NCBI GenBank assembly: GCA_963759115.1 | Contig: CAVWXT010000003.1 | Coordinates: 1-64,000 of the forward strand | Direction: 5' to 3' | DNA from: CAVWXT01 sp963759115 | GTDB taxonomy: Bacteria > Planctomycetota > Planctomycetia > Pirellulales > Thermoguttaceae | DNA length: 64,000 nt | Shown: piece by piece, positions 20,337 through 29,297 of the stretch | Layout: each line of letters opens with the position of its first letter | Position numbering within the stretch: the stretch's first letter is position 1 | Made by a program: the position numbers and the translations under genes | The notes under the pieces: generated by a model | Database searches by the model: none | What the model was told of the DNA's origin: nothing | The model's input: only the letters and a program-made list of their open reading frames with translations

Positions 20337-21747
20337 ATGCCAGACAAGCACCGCATCCATCAACAGTGGTCGTTTCAGGGGGTCTGGTATCGCCTGTCCG
20401 ACGCGTTGTGCATCGTCGCCGGGCTGGCGATCGCCGTCTGCCACGGGCTGACGACCAGCATCGACCACTACATCATCGCCGCCGCCGTGGCGATCATCGT
20501 CTACTACCTGCTGGCCGAGATCGGCGACATGTATCGGAGTTGGCGCGGCGTCTCGGCGCATCGCGAGGCCGTCGGCACGCTGATTTGCTGGGGATGCACC
20601 TGCGCGATCGCTCTTGGCCTTGGGCTTCGTCACCAAGCACACGGCCGAGTTCTCGCGGATCTCGATGCTGGCGTGGTTCGCCGTCACGCCGGTGCTGATC
20701 GTCGCCAGCCGGATCGTCACCCGCTGGATTCAGCGGATCCTGCTCTCGTTGGGCTACAACACCCGGAAGTTCGCCATCGTCGGCGTCAACGAGCTGGGCT
20801 TCCAGTTGGCCCGAAACATCGAGGCCTCGCCCGAGATGGGGCTGAAGCTGGCGGGCTTCTTCGACGATCGGCCCGAGGAGCGCAACCCGGACATTCCCGC
20901 CGACCTCGGCCGCCGCGTGGGAACGATCCAGGACCTGGTCGACCAGGCCCGGGCGGGGACGATCGACCGCATCTACATCACGTTTCCCATGCGGGCGGAA
21001 GATCGCATTCGCGGCGTGCTCGACAAGCTGGGCGACACGACCGCCTCGGTCTACGTCGTGCCCGACTTCTTCGTCTTCCAACTGCTCCATTCGCGCTGGA
21101 CCGACATTCTCGGCCTGCCGGTGGTCAGCGTGTTCGAGAACCCGTTCTACGGCATCGACGGGCTGGCGAAGCGGCTCTCCGACCTTGTGCTTCGGCGGCG
21201 TGCTGCTGCTGCTGGCCGCGGTGCCGATGGCCGCGATCGCCGCTGTTGATCAAGCTCACCTCGCCCGGCCCGGTCTTCTTCCGGCAGCGGCGGTACGGCC
21301 TGGACGGGCGGGAGATCCGCATGTGGAAGTTCCGCACCATGACGCGTGTGCGAGGACGGGCCGCAGGCCGTGCAGGCCAAGCGCAACGATCCCCGCGTCA
21401 CCTGGCTCGGCGCGATCCTGCGGAAGACCTCGCTCGACGAACTGCCGCAGTTGTTCAACGTGCTGGAGGGAAGCATGTCGCTGGTCGGACCGCGGCCGCA
21501 CCCCCACGCCCTGAACGAAGAGTTCCGCACGCAGATCGGCGGCTACATGCTGCGCCACAAGGTGAAGCCGGGCATCACCGGCCTGGCCCAGGTCAACGGC
21601 TGGCGCGGCGAAACCGACTCGCCCGAGAAAATGCAGAAACGCATCGAGTTCGACCACCGCTACATCCGCGAGTGGTCGCTGTGGATGGACGTCAAGATCC
21701 TGGCGAAAACCGTGTTCGTGGTGCTTTCGCGAAAGAATGCGTATTAG
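20337..21747 (+). CDS. Undecaprenyl-phosphate sugar phosphotransferase (WcaJ type), frameshifted
   Basis: Initiates exopolysaccharide repeat-unit assembly by moving a sugar-phosphate onto undecaprenyl phosphate. It has four to five TM helices in the first 120 residues (YRLSDALCIVAGLAIAVCHG and onward). A nucleotide-binding-like region follows (RKFAIVGVNELGFQLARNIE). After another TM helix comes the catalytic Bac_transf domain, with GPVFFRQRRYGLDGREI, KTSLDELPQLFNVLEGSMSL, VGPRPHP and KPGITGLAQVNGWRGET. Single-base breaks lie near 20617, 21187, 21243 and 21345. The C-terminus VFVVLSRKNAY is typical. It is followed by a glycosyltransferase gene. Confidence 0.8.
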
Positions 21748-21758
21748 ATGGAGGGGGA

Positions 21759-21863
21759 ATGACGAATGACGAGGATCAAATGACGAACAACGTGGGCAGA
21801 TAGGCAACAGGTCTTTCCGTCATTCGTGCTTCTTTCGACATTTGAGTCTCGTCATTCGTCATT
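21759..21863. repeat. Low-complexity inverted repeat (AATGACGA units)
   Basis: Left arm AATGACGAATGACGA with a further ATGACGA (21759-21787), right arm TCGTCATTCGTCATT (21849-21863). It lies between the sugar phosphotransferase stop and the glycosyltransferase start. Confidence 0.6.
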
Positions 21864-21873
21864 GCCCGCTACG

Positions 21874-23101
21874 ATGCTCCCCACCGACAACCTCTACCAG
21901 CCGACTTTGCTGCCTACGTTGCCGTTGCCGGCCGTCTTGCCGCCGGCCGAACTGGCGCAGCCGACGGCCGTCGAAACGATCCGCGTCTGCACGTGATCAA
22001 CGGCGAACACTACGCCGGGGCCGAGCGCGTGCAAGACCTGCTGGCCAAACGCCTGCCGGCGCTGGGCTTCTCGCGTCGGCTTCGCGTGCGTCAAGCTGGA
22101 CCTGTTCGACGAGCTGCGCGAGTCGCGCGACGCGCCGCTGTACGACGTGCCGATGCGGACGAAGGTTCGATCTGTGGGCGGCCTGCGAAGGTGGCCCGAA
22201 TCGTGCGGCGGGGAGACTATCGCATCATCCACGGCCATACGGTGCGGACGGCGATGATCGGCAGCATGGCTGCGGCCGTTGACGGGCGTGCCGATGGTGT
22301 ATCACGCCCATAGCCCCACCTCGCACGACACCACCCGGCGCTGGCGGAATCGGATCAACGGCCTCATCGAGCGGCTGAGCCTGCGGCGCGCATCGCGGGT
22401 GATTGCCGTTTCGCAAGCCATGGCCGAGCACATCGAGCAGGAAGGCTTCGATCCGGCGCGGATTCGCGTCGTGCCCAACGGCGTGCCCGGATTGCCGGCG
22501 CTGCCCGATCGTGTCGAAGCCCCGCGGATGCTGGACGCTCGGCGTCGTGGCCCTGTTCCGGCCGCGGAAAGGGATCGAGGTCCTGCTTGGACGCGATGGC
22601 GATGCTTCGCCGGCAGGGAGTGCACGTGCATTTGCGGGCGGTGGGCGCGTTCGAATCGCCCACGCTACGAGGCCGAAATCGCCGCCCGCGTGCGGCGACT
22701 CGAACTGGGCGACGCACGTCACCTGGACGGGCTTCACCCGCGACGTGGCCGAGCGAACTGCGGCAGATGGACCTGTTGGTGTTGCCCAGCCTGTTCGGCG
22801 AGGGCCTGCCGATGGTCGTGCTGGAGGCGATGGCGGCCGGCGTGCCGGTGGTGGCCACGCGCGTGGCGGGCATTCCCGAGGCCATCCGCCACGGCCGCGA
22901 CGGCGTGCTGGTCGACTCCCGGCGATCCCGAAGACCTCGCCCGGGCGATCGCCGACGTGATCGGCGGGCGACTACGATTGGTCGGCCCTGCGCCGCAGTG
23001 CCTTTGCACGTCATGCCCGGCACTTCTCCGATCGCGCCATGGCGGCGGGAGTGGCCGCGGTGTATCGCGAGGTGCTGCACCAGCGAGCCGCGTCACAATA
23101 A
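21874..23101 (+). CDS. Glycosyltransferase family 4 (GT-B) protein, heavily frameshifted
   Basis: Transfers a sugar from a nucleotide donor, presumably onto the lipid-linked oligosaccharide begun by the upstream enzyme. Pieces in changing frames join to one GT4 protein: INGEHYAGAERVQDLLAKRL (N-domain), GDYRIIHGHTVRTAMIG, VYHAHSPTSHDTTRRWRN, VIAVSQAMAEHIEQEGF, IRVVPNGVPGLP, VVALFRPRKGIEVLL, then QMDLLVLPSLFGEGLPMVVL and EAMAAGVPVVATRVAGIPEA with the E-x7-E donor site. Twelve single-base indels are needed, nearly all apparent insertions. No residues appear lost between them, so error is more likely than decay. Confidence 0.7.
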
Positions 23102-23155
23102 GTCCGTCCTCGTTCCGTTCGGCCGGCGTCGCAGCAGGGTTTTACGCCGCACCAT

Positions 23156-23812
23156 CTAAAAGTCCGTCTCTGTCGAGGCCTCGGGGCTCGTGGGAAGTGG
23201 TGCCACCGCAACGGGTTGCGGCGACGGCTCGTCGTCGAACTCGTCATCCTCTTCGGGCGTCCGTGGTGCAAAACCACTCCCTGTCGGGTGGTAAATGTGG
23301 TCGTAGTTCGGCTTGTCCGGTTGACGCTGCAACAGCCGTTTGATGGCCTCCGGCTGCTCGTCGAGCGCCTCGACGGTCTCGTCGATCTGCTTGAGGATCG
23401 CTTCGAACTCATCGTCCGGGAGATTCTCCGTCAAGGGACCGGTGAGGATCAGGAATAGCTGGTTGAGTTCCTCCTGGGTCAGCATGGCGGGCGTTCGCGG
23501 GGCGAAGTCGCGGGGGTTCTTGCGTTCGACCAGCCAGGCGCCGGCCCGCCAATAGCGCCCCGAGCGCGCGGCGCGGCGGATATTGCGGAGGACCTCGATT
23601 TCCACGTTGTGCTCGGCGGCATCGAGTTGGGCGGCGAACTCGGGATCGCGCGCGGCGGTTCGCGTGATCGTGCTATGGGCACAGCCGACGATCCGTGCGG
23701 CCACCCGGCGGCTGCTGCCGTTGGCCAGCACGGCGATGATTTTCCGGCGTTTGTTTTCGTCGAGGGTCGGCGGTCGTCCCCCGTCGTCCTGTTTCTCGAT
23801 CGCATCGGTCAT
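23156..23812 (-). CDS. Helix-turn-helix protein, terminase-small-subunit-like N-terminus
   Basis: 218 residues. Residues 12-60, GRPPTLDENKRRKIIAVLAN then VAARIVGCAHSTITRTAARD, form a homeodomain-like HTH. YWRAGAWLVERKNPRDFAPR resembles phage terminase small-subunit or transposon-related HTH proteins. The C-terminal third is acidic and Pro-rich (EEDDEFDDEPSPQP) and probably disordered. AAAGGAG lies upstream of the start. No large terminase or other phage gene is nearby, so its role may be regulatory or a prophage remnant. Confidence 0.55.
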   Translation of the reverse strand: MTDAIEKQDDGGRPPTLDENKRRKIIAVLANGSSRRVAARIVGCAHSTITRTAARDPEFAAQLDAAEHNVEIEVLRNIRRAARSGRYWRAGAWLVERKNPRDFAPRTPAMLTQEELNQLFLILTGPLTENLPDDEFEAILKQIDETVEALDEQPEAIKRLLQRQPDKPNYDHIYHPTGSGFAPRTPEEDDEFDDEPSPQPVAVAPLPTSPEASTETDF

Positions 23813-24046
23813 GGCGGCTCCTTTGTATACAGTTGGACACTCTATACCAGGGGCCGGGGGGATTTCAAGAGAAGTTTTTGTGCCAGCGTCGGGAAAGAGA
23901 CAGGTGGCGAACGACGACGCCGTACGAAGCGGGATTGTGCCGCAGTCGGGCTCGGCAGCGCGAGGAACACTGGCCCGTCATGACTGGGCAAAGTCTGGCG
24001 CACGAGGTAGAATAGGGGTAGTGAGGAGTATCCCCTGGAGCACGAT

Positions 24047-24304
24047 ATGAGCACCGCGACCATCCATCTTGACCGTCTGCTGGAGCCGCTGGCCGAGTGT
24101 CTTTCGCCGGAGGTCGCCGCCAAGGTGGCCGACCTGCGGGCGGACGAGACGATTCAACAGCGCATCGACTATCTGGCCGACCGTGCGAACGAGGGCTTGC
24201 TGAGCGACGAAGAGCGCGAGGAGTATGCCGGCTATCTGCACGCCATCGACGTGATCGCCGTATTGCAGGCCAAGGCCCGTTCCCAACTCCGCAGACCATC
24301 GTGA
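24047..24304 (+). CDS. Small acidic hypothetical protein
   Basis: 85 residues, MSTATIHLDRLLEPLAECLS and onward, mostly helical, containing DETIQQRIDYLADRANEGLL and DEEREEYAGYLHAID. I recognise no domain. In planctomycetes this type of small protein is often followed by an HNH endonuclease gene. Here the next start (24304) gives exactly such an N-terminus, but it breaks off after about 17 residues. CTGGAG is a weak ribosome-binding site. It may be the orphaned partner of a lost nuclease. Confidence 0.55.
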   Translation: MSTATIHLDRLLEPLAECLSPEVAAKVADLRADETIQQRIDYLADRANEGLLSDEEREEYAGYLHAIDVIAVLQAKARSQLRRPS

Positions 24305-24366
24305 TGGACAGCGCCCTGCGGTCATTGGTGCGTTATCGTGCAGGCTCTCGGTCCGCGCGAATCTGA
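24304..24366 (+). pseudogene. HNH endonuclease N-terminal remnant
   Basis: MDSALRSLVRYRAGSRS matches the usual beginning of planctomycete HNH nucleases (ALR-LV-RA--RCEYC), but it stops before the first Cys pair. It overlaps the stop of the gene before it and abuts the 3' end of the SGNH gene. Short, so the match is suggestive only. Confidence 0.35.
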
Positions 24367-25343
24367 GGACCGTACAACCGCACCAGCGCCTCGGCCACGG
24401 CCGCCGCGAGAATCACCTGCCCGCGGGCGTTGGCATGTATTCCGCCTTCGTCGGTGAAATACGGTTCGCCCAGCCAACTGCCCGGCAGAAACATCGGGCT
24501 GCGAAGAAACAGCGTGCGCATGGCCGTGTCGGGAATCAACTCGACGTCTTCCTGTCGCGCGATCTCTCGTTCCAGACCCCAATACGGATCGCTCATGTAG
24601 GCCCGCGGGATTTCCATGAGCACAACCTCTGCGCCCGCCTGCCGCACCGCATCAATAATCGTCTTCAGATTCGCCTTCGTCTCCGCCCGACTGTAGCCCA
24701 GCAGAAAATCATGCGCGCCTAGCTCGATGACGACCACTTGCGCGTTGCGTCGAAGGAGTTCCGGCAAATGGTATTCGACGGTTCGCTTGGCCGAGACTCC
24801 CCCGATGCCGGCGTTCACGACCGGCACTGAGAGTAGCGGGCGAAGATCATCCGGATATCCTCCAAACCGACCCAACGACGTCATGCTATCGCCGAAGCAT
24901 ACCACGGGCTGGTCCGGCTTGAGGACCACAGAGTGATGGCAATGGGTAGCGGCATACCAGTCCACGGCCATAACGGCCCAGACGATCCATAACAGGAGCG
25001 CGCTGGGCCAGGCAAACCGTCGTGACAGAGTCGATTCGCCGTTGCGCACTTTCCGGATGCCGAGCACAAGGACCGCCAGCATCACGGCCATCAGCAGGAG
25101 AAGCCCCGGCGCGGGCGTCAATCGCTTGGCCACCAGAATGGCGAGACACGCCCCCAGACAGACAAGTCCGCGCCGTCTGAACAGAACCAACAGCGTGTAG
25201 GCCAGCAGCCAAACGGCAATCAGCCAGGGGACCGCGTTGGGGAAGACCAACAGAGATGCCGCGACAACCAGGCAGGCGAGGATCGCCCGGCCTACCTGCC
25301 GCAGGGCGGAGGCAACTCGGATAAGGACCGATGAAGTGCTCAT
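24333..25343 (-). CDS. Membrane-anchored SGNH/GDSL hydrolase
   Basis: 337 residues. The N-terminal 140 residues hold about five TM helices (AILACLVVAASLLVFPNAVP, VPWLIAVWLLAYTLLVLF, LLLLMAVMLAVLVLGI, ALLLWIVWAVMAVDWY). The hydrolase domain has block I VVCFGDSMTSLG with the nucleophilic Ser, block III VIELGAHDFL, and block V GGIHANARG with the His. Block III has GAHD where GxND is standard, so the oxyanion Asn is replaced by His. It may be an esterase or deacetylase acting on envelope sugars or lipids. It lies downstream of rarA on the same strand, with a GC inverted repeat between. Confidence 0.75.
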   Translation of the reverse strand: MSTSSVLIRVASALRQVGRAILACLVVAASLLVFPNAVPWLIAVWLLAYTLLVLFRRRGLVCLGACLAILVAKRLTPAPGLLLLMAVMLAVLVLGIRKVRNGESTLSRRFAWPSALLLWIVWAVMAVDWYAATHCHHSVVLKPDQPVVCFGDSMTSLGRFGGYPDDLRPLLSVPVVNAGIGGVSAKRTVEYHLPELLRRNAQVVVIELGAHDFLLGYSRAETKANLKTIIDAVRQAGAEVVLMEIPRAYMSDPYWGLEREIARQEDVELIPDTAMRTLFLRSPMFLPGSWLGEPYFTDEGGIHANARGQVILAAAVAEALVRLYGPQIRADREPAR

Positions 25344-25359
25344 TGTCTCTCGGCGCGCA

Positions 25360-25425
25360 AAAGCGAGGCAGGCGCGCTCTTTGCGAGCCTTCCCCAATAA
25401 GCGCGCCTGTCCCCCTTTCGCTAAG
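25360..25425. repeat. Inverted repeat between rarA and the SGNH gene
   Basis: Arms around GGCAGGCGCGCTCTTTGCGAG and the near-complement AATAAGCGCGCCTGTCCCC. It may terminate rarA transcription and belongs to the loose GGGGGACAGGC repeat family. Confidence 0.5.
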
Positions 25426-26735
25426 CCTCTCGCAGTCTCGCCCGAATCTTCTTGAGCCGCTCGGCTAACTCCCGCTCGAAGCCGCGATCGGTCGGCCGGT
25501 AATACTCGCGCTCGACGCCCAGATAGTCCTGCGCGGCGATGGCGTCGGGCTGGTCGTGGGCGTATTGGTATCCTTCGCCATGCCCCAGCCGTTTGGCCCC
25601 GCCGTAGTGCGAATCGCGGAGATGAATGGGCACGGGCAGCAACCGGCCCTCGCGGACGTCGGCCCGCGCCTCGCCGATGCCGATCGTGGCCGCGTTCGAC
25701 TTTGGCGCGCAGGCCAGATACGTGACCACCTGGGCCAACGTGAGCTGACACTCCGGCAGGCCGACCAGTTCGCAGGCGTGGGCGGCCGATACGGCCAGCG
25801 GCAGGGCCGCCGGGTCGGCATTGCCCACGTCCTCGCTGGCCAGGATCACCAGGCGGCGGGCAAGAAACCGCACGTCTTCGCCCCCTTCCAGCATCCGCGC
25901 GAGCCAATAGAGCGCCGCGTCGGGATCGCTGCCGCGAATGCTCTTGATCGAGGCGCTGATGGCATCGTAGTGGGCGTCGCCCTCGCGGTCGTATTGCACG
26001 GCCTTGCGCTGCACCGACTCTGCGGCCAACTGGGGGGTGAACTCGACCGGCGAGGCGCGGCTGGAAAGCACGCCCACCTCCAGGGCCGAGAGCGCCCGCC
26101 GGGCATCGCCATCGCTCACTTCGGCCAGGAACTCCAGGGCGTCGTCGTGGAGATGAATCGCATGTCGGCCCAAGCCGCGGTCCTTGTCGGCCACCGCACG
26201 GCGGATCAACGTCTCGATCTCGTCGGTCGAGAGCGGTTCGAACTGGAACACGCGGCTGCGGCTCACCAGCGCGCTGTTGATCGTGAAGAACGGATTCTCC
26301 GTGGTGGCGCCGACGAGGATCACCACGCCATTCTCCACGTCGGGCAGGAGCACGTCTTGTTGGGCCTTGTTGAAGCGGTGGATTTCGTCGACGAACAAGA
26401 GCGTCCGCTGGCCGTCGGCCGAGAGACGATCGTAGGCCGCGGCCGAAAATCTCCCGCAGTTCCTTCACGCCGGCGGCCACGGCGCTGAGTTGTTGGAAGT
26501 GGCTGCGGGTGGCGCCGGCCAGCAAGCGGGCCAGCGTGGTCTTGCCCGTTCCGGGCGGGCCGTAGAAGATCACCGAGCCCAGGCGGTCGGCCGCCAGCAA
26601 TCGGCGGAGTAACTTCCCTTCGCCGAGGAAGTGCCGCTGACCGACGAACTCGTCGAGCGTTTGCGGCCGCATCCTTGCCGCCAAGGGCAGGGCTTGTTGC
26701 CGATTCGCGGTTTCGCTGGCATCAAACAGGGACAT
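25421..26735 (-). CDS. rarA: Replication-associated recombination ATPase RarA/MgsA (one frameshift)
   Basis: Clamp-loader-like AAA+ ATPase that acts at stalled replication forks. The N-terminus MSLFDASETANRQQALPLAA leads to RMRPQTLDEFVGQRHFLG, then Walker A FYGPPGTGKTTLARLLAG. After an apparent one-base insertion near 26440 the frame resumes with Walker B LLFVDEIHRFNKAQQDVLLP and sensor 1 LVGATTENPFFTINSALVSR. The C-terminal part has SDGDARRALSALEV, HYDAISASIKSIRGSDPDAA, RRLVILASEDVGNADP and GEGYQYAHD, all standard. Total about 438 residues, normal for RarA. Confidence 0.9.
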
Positions 26736-26751
26736 GTTCTTTCTCTCGCTT

Positions 26752-26850
26752 GGTCGCCGTGCCGGCGACCGCTAAACGGTCGGCAGCGTCGGTGTTTGGT
26801 TTAGCGGTGGTGTTTGTGGTTAGTTTAGCGGCCGCCGGCACGGCGGCCTA
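26752..26850. repeat. REP pair left of the RAYT gene
   Basis: GGTCGCCGTGCCGGCGACC-GCTAAAC (26752-26776), and an inverted partner GTTTAGCGG-CCGCCGGCACGGCGGCC near 26823-26848. Each is a small GC palindrome with a conserved GCTAAAC tail, the layout of REP sequences mobilised by RAYT transposases. Confidence 0.8.
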
Positions 26851-27399
26851 GATATCAGGCGGCAGCGGCGTCACGAACTCCCAATGTTGCGGTTGTAGTC
26901 CGGCTCTCTCTGGATTGGCGTCCACGTACTCCGCCGCGGCTCGCAGCGACGGCTCATCATTGATGTACACTTTCCAGCAGCCCCTTGTCCATGGAGTCCG
27001 ATCGAGTCCCAGCGCCAAGGTTGCCCCACCCTTCAGTTGATTGACCAGGTACTCAATACTGTGCTTTGATCGCCACACCAGAAAATGGACGTGGTCGTTC
27101 ATGATCGCACAGGCCGGCACGCTCAATTGCAGCCGAGCGACAACTTTGCTGAAGGCGCCGGCAACGACCACACGCGACTCATTGGTCAGGTGAAACGGCG
27201 GCTGCGAGAGGCGTGGCGTTGCCGCCGCACGAAACCGCCGCATCGAAAGCCGATCCGGCTGTGGACACTGTCTGCCGTAACGGATGTCGCCCAAGGCCGC
27301 CAGTTCTGCATTGTAGATGGCCTTCGAGTAGGAACCGCGAGGATCGTTGGGAAGCCACGTGCCGTACGTTGTAAAGATGGCGTGATACGCGATGATCAT
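26848..27399 (-). CDS. REP-associated tyrosine transposase (RAYT, Y1/IS200-like)
   Basis: 183 residues. Single-strand DNA transposase domain of the HUH type. The start MIIAYHAIFTTYGTWLPNDP is typical of planctomycete RAYTs. The HUH motif is in CAIMNDHVHFLVW (His-Val-His), and the likely nucleophile Tyr in AAAEYVDANPERAGL. It is flanked on both sides by REP palindromes that share the GCTAAAC tail (26752-26850 and 27419-27538), the arrangement expected for a RAYT and its substrates. The frame is intact. Confidence 0.88.
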   Translation of the reverse strand: MIIAYHAIFTTYGTWLPNDPRGSYSKAIYNAELAALGDIRYGRQCPQPDRLSMRRFRAAATPRLSQPPFHLTNESRVVVAGAFSKVVARLQLSVPACAIMNDHVHFLVWRSKHSIEYLVNQLKGGATLALGLDRTPWTRGCWKVYINDEPSLRAAAEYVDANPERAGLQPQHWEFVTPLPPDI

Positions 27400-27418
27400 A
27401 GCGAGTCACTCCACCGCA

Positions 27419-27538
27419 GGTCGCCGTGCCGGCGACCGCTAAACGACTTTAGAAACGCTTCTTGATCGCCGTGCCGGCGACGGCTAAACGGTCGGCCGTG
27501 TTCGTAGTTGGTTTAGCGGCCGCCGGCACGGCGGCCTA
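27419..27538. repeat. REP cluster right of the RAYT gene
   Basis: Three REPs: GGTCGCCGTGCCGGCGACC-GCTAAACG (27419-27445), a variant GATCGCCGTGCCGGCGACGG-CTAAACG (27464-27490), and an inverted copy GTTTAGCGG-CCGCCGGCACGG (27510-27537). The last overlaps the 3' end of the EndoIII-like gene. Confidence 0.8.
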
Positions 27539-28195
27539 CTCCGGCTCCAGCGGCCGGCCGTGGGGCAACAATTCGCGGAGCGGACACTCCGCGCACTTCG
27601 GGTCCGTCTTCCGGCAGTAGTTCTTGCCCAGCCGAACCAAGAGGGCGTGGAACTCGTTGTACTGCGGCACGTCCTGCGGCAGTTCGCTCTGCACGTAGTC
27701 TTGAATCTGGTGGTAGTCGGCGTCAAAGCCGATCCACCCGTGCCGCGCGAAGACGCGATGCGTGTAAGCATCGACCACGAAGCTCGGCAGCCCGCCGGCG
27801 TAGAGCAGGATCGAATCGGCCGTCTCCGGCCCGATGCCGTGAACGGCCAGCAACTGTTCGCGCAACTCGGGCAGGCCGGTCTGAAACATGGCGTCCAGCG
27901 AGCCGTCGTACCGCTCGACGAGAAACTTGAGCAGACTCCGCAGCCGCTTGGCCTTGACGCGGAAGTAACCTGCCGGCCGGATCAACTCCTCCAATTCTTC
28001 CTGCGGCACCGCGTACAAAGCGCGCGGCTCGAGCAGGTCGGCCTCGCGGAGGTTGCGGATCGCCCGCTCCACGTTCCGCCAACTCGTATTTTGCGTCAGC
28101 ATGGCGCCGACTATCATCTCGAAGCGAGTATCGCCGGGCCACCAGCGTTGGGGACCAAAGGCGTCGAACAGGCGGTGGTAGACCTCGGTGAGCAT
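27536..28195 (-). CDS. Endonuclease III-family DNA glycosylase, MagIII-like
   Basis: About 219 residues, helix-hairpin-helix glycosylase. MLTEVYHRLFDAFGPQRWWP starts the fold. The HhH is LLAVHGIGPETADSILLYA, and the catalytic Asp is in FVVDAYTHRVFA. The Lys of bifunctional Nth (GxKTA) is Glu here, so AP-lyase activity is unlikely and a monofunctional base-excision role (3-methyladenine-like) is the better guess. The C-terminus has NYCRKTDPKCAECPLRELL: three of the four Fe-S Cys are present and the fourth position is Leu. An in-frame extension upstream to 28291 looks non-coding. Confidence 0.8.
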   Translation of the reverse strand: MLTEVYHRLFDAFGPQRWWPGDTRFEMIVGAMLTQNTSWRNVERAIRNLREADLLEPRALYAVPQEELEELIRPAGYFRVKAKRLRSLLKFLVERYDGSLDAMFQTGLPELREQLLAVHGIGPETADSILLYAGGLPSFVVDAYTHRVFARHGWIGFDADYHQIQDYVQSELPQDVPQYNEFHALLVRLGKNYCRKTDPKCAECPLRELLPHGRPLEPE

Positions 28196-28202
28196 GGGAG
28201 GA

Positions 28203-28318
28203 AAATGATGAAAGATGAATGATGAGTGATGAATGAGTAGACGATGCGGGCGGCGGATGCTGTCCCCCAATACACCGGGTTTGGCATTCATCTCTCATCA
28301 CTGATCCTTCATCATTCC
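28203..28318. repeat. Low-complexity inverted repeat (GATGAATGATGA units)
   Basis: Left arm built from GATGAA/GATGAG units (28203-28240), right arm from TTCATC/CTCATC units (28290-28318). It fills the gap between two divergent genes (EndoIII-like, minus; CPBP, plus). Confidence 0.55.
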
Positions 28319-28381
28319 CATTATGCTGCCCAGCTTGCTCCGGCTCAAGCCGGCCAAGGGACGGGGCCGACGAAGACGAAG

Positions 28382-29119
28382 ATGGCGACACCCTCTGAAC
28401 CGACGCCCATCGGGCAACTGGCCGAGACGTATTGGGCCGAATCGCGGCGGCCGCTGGCGGGCCTGGTGTTCATCGCGCCCCTGCTGGTCATCTACGAGGT
28501 GGGGGTCCTGCTGCTGGGGGTCCAGAATGGCGCCGACGCCTTCATGCGCTGGCTGCTGAACTCGATGGGCTTCGGACAGCATTTTCTGCTGCCCATTCTG
28601 ATGGTGTGCATCCTCCTGAGTTGGCACTACGTGTCGCGCCAGCCGTGGCGGCTCTCCGGCGGCGTAATCTCCGGTATGGCGATCGAGTCGGTGATGCTTG
28701 GTATCGCGTTGCGCGTGATCGCGATGCTGCAGAACGTGCTGTTTCAGGTGCTTCGCGAGCCGGTGGCCGCCGGCATTGGCGGCACGCTGGGCAACACGCT
28801 GAAACAGTCGGTGGGCTTCCTGGGCGCGGGCATCTACGAAGAACTGCTGTTCCGGCTGATCTTCCTGTCGCTGGCGGCTTGGACGCTGCACCGCGCGGGA
28901 GCGACCCCGCGGGCGAGCATGATTCTGGCAGTTCTCTTCAATAGTCTGCTCTTTGCCGCCGCCCACTACGTGGGGGCCGGCGGCGACGAGTTCCTTTGGT
29001 TTGGTTTCGTCTTCCGCTTTCTGGCCGGAATCTTCTTCTCGCTGTTGTTCGTTTTCCGCGGTTTCGGCATTGCCGCCGGGAGTCACGCCGCGTACGACAT
29101 CCTCACCAGGGTGTGCTAG
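28382..29119 (+). CDS. CPBP-family intramembrane metalloprotease (CAAX protease-like)
   Basis: 245 residues, about seven TM helices. Family motifs are present: motif 1 GAGIYEELLFRLIFL (EExxxR), motif 2 LLFAAAHYVG (FxxxH), and motif 3 AAGSHAAYDIL with the His. These residues form the metal or general-base site in Rce1-type proteases. In bacteria such proteins often handle bacteriocin self-immunity or membrane-protein processing; the substrate here is unknown. The start ATG follows AAGACGAAG. The frame is intact. Confidence 0.85.
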   Translation: MATPSEPTPIGQLAETYWAESRRPLAGLVFIAPLLVIYEVGVLLLGVQNGADAFMRWLLNSMGFGQHFLLPILMVCILLSWHYVSRQPWRLSGGVISGMAIESVMLGIALRVIAMLQNVLFQVLREPVAAGIGGTLGNTLKQSVGFLGAGIYEELLFRLIFLSLAAWTLHRAGATPRASMILAVLFNSLLFAAAHYVGAGGDEFLWFGFVFRFLAGIFFSLLFVFRGFGIAAGSHAAYDILTRVC

Positions 29120-29297
29120 CACCGCGCGGAACACGGCGGCGGCGTCTTGTCAAGGTGAACTGCCGCGCAAATTTTTCGCGCCGGTTTTTGAGAAAATCGC
29201 CCTTTGCGCGGATCGCGCGGCGCGCCTATAATGGGGTGGCGTCGGAAAGGAACCAATCGTCCCGTTCGGGGACATTTGATATCAAGGAGGCGTCGAC

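Noticed and set aside
23156..23812. Prophage region around the terminase-like HTH gene
   Set aside because: No portal, capsid, large terminase, lysis or integrase gene is nearby; one HTH protein is not enough.
24333..26735. A single 800-residue minus-strand protein joining rarA and the SGNH hydrolase
   Set aside because: The middle part is out of frame with RarA because of the break near 26440. The two families have separate starts and a hairpin between them.
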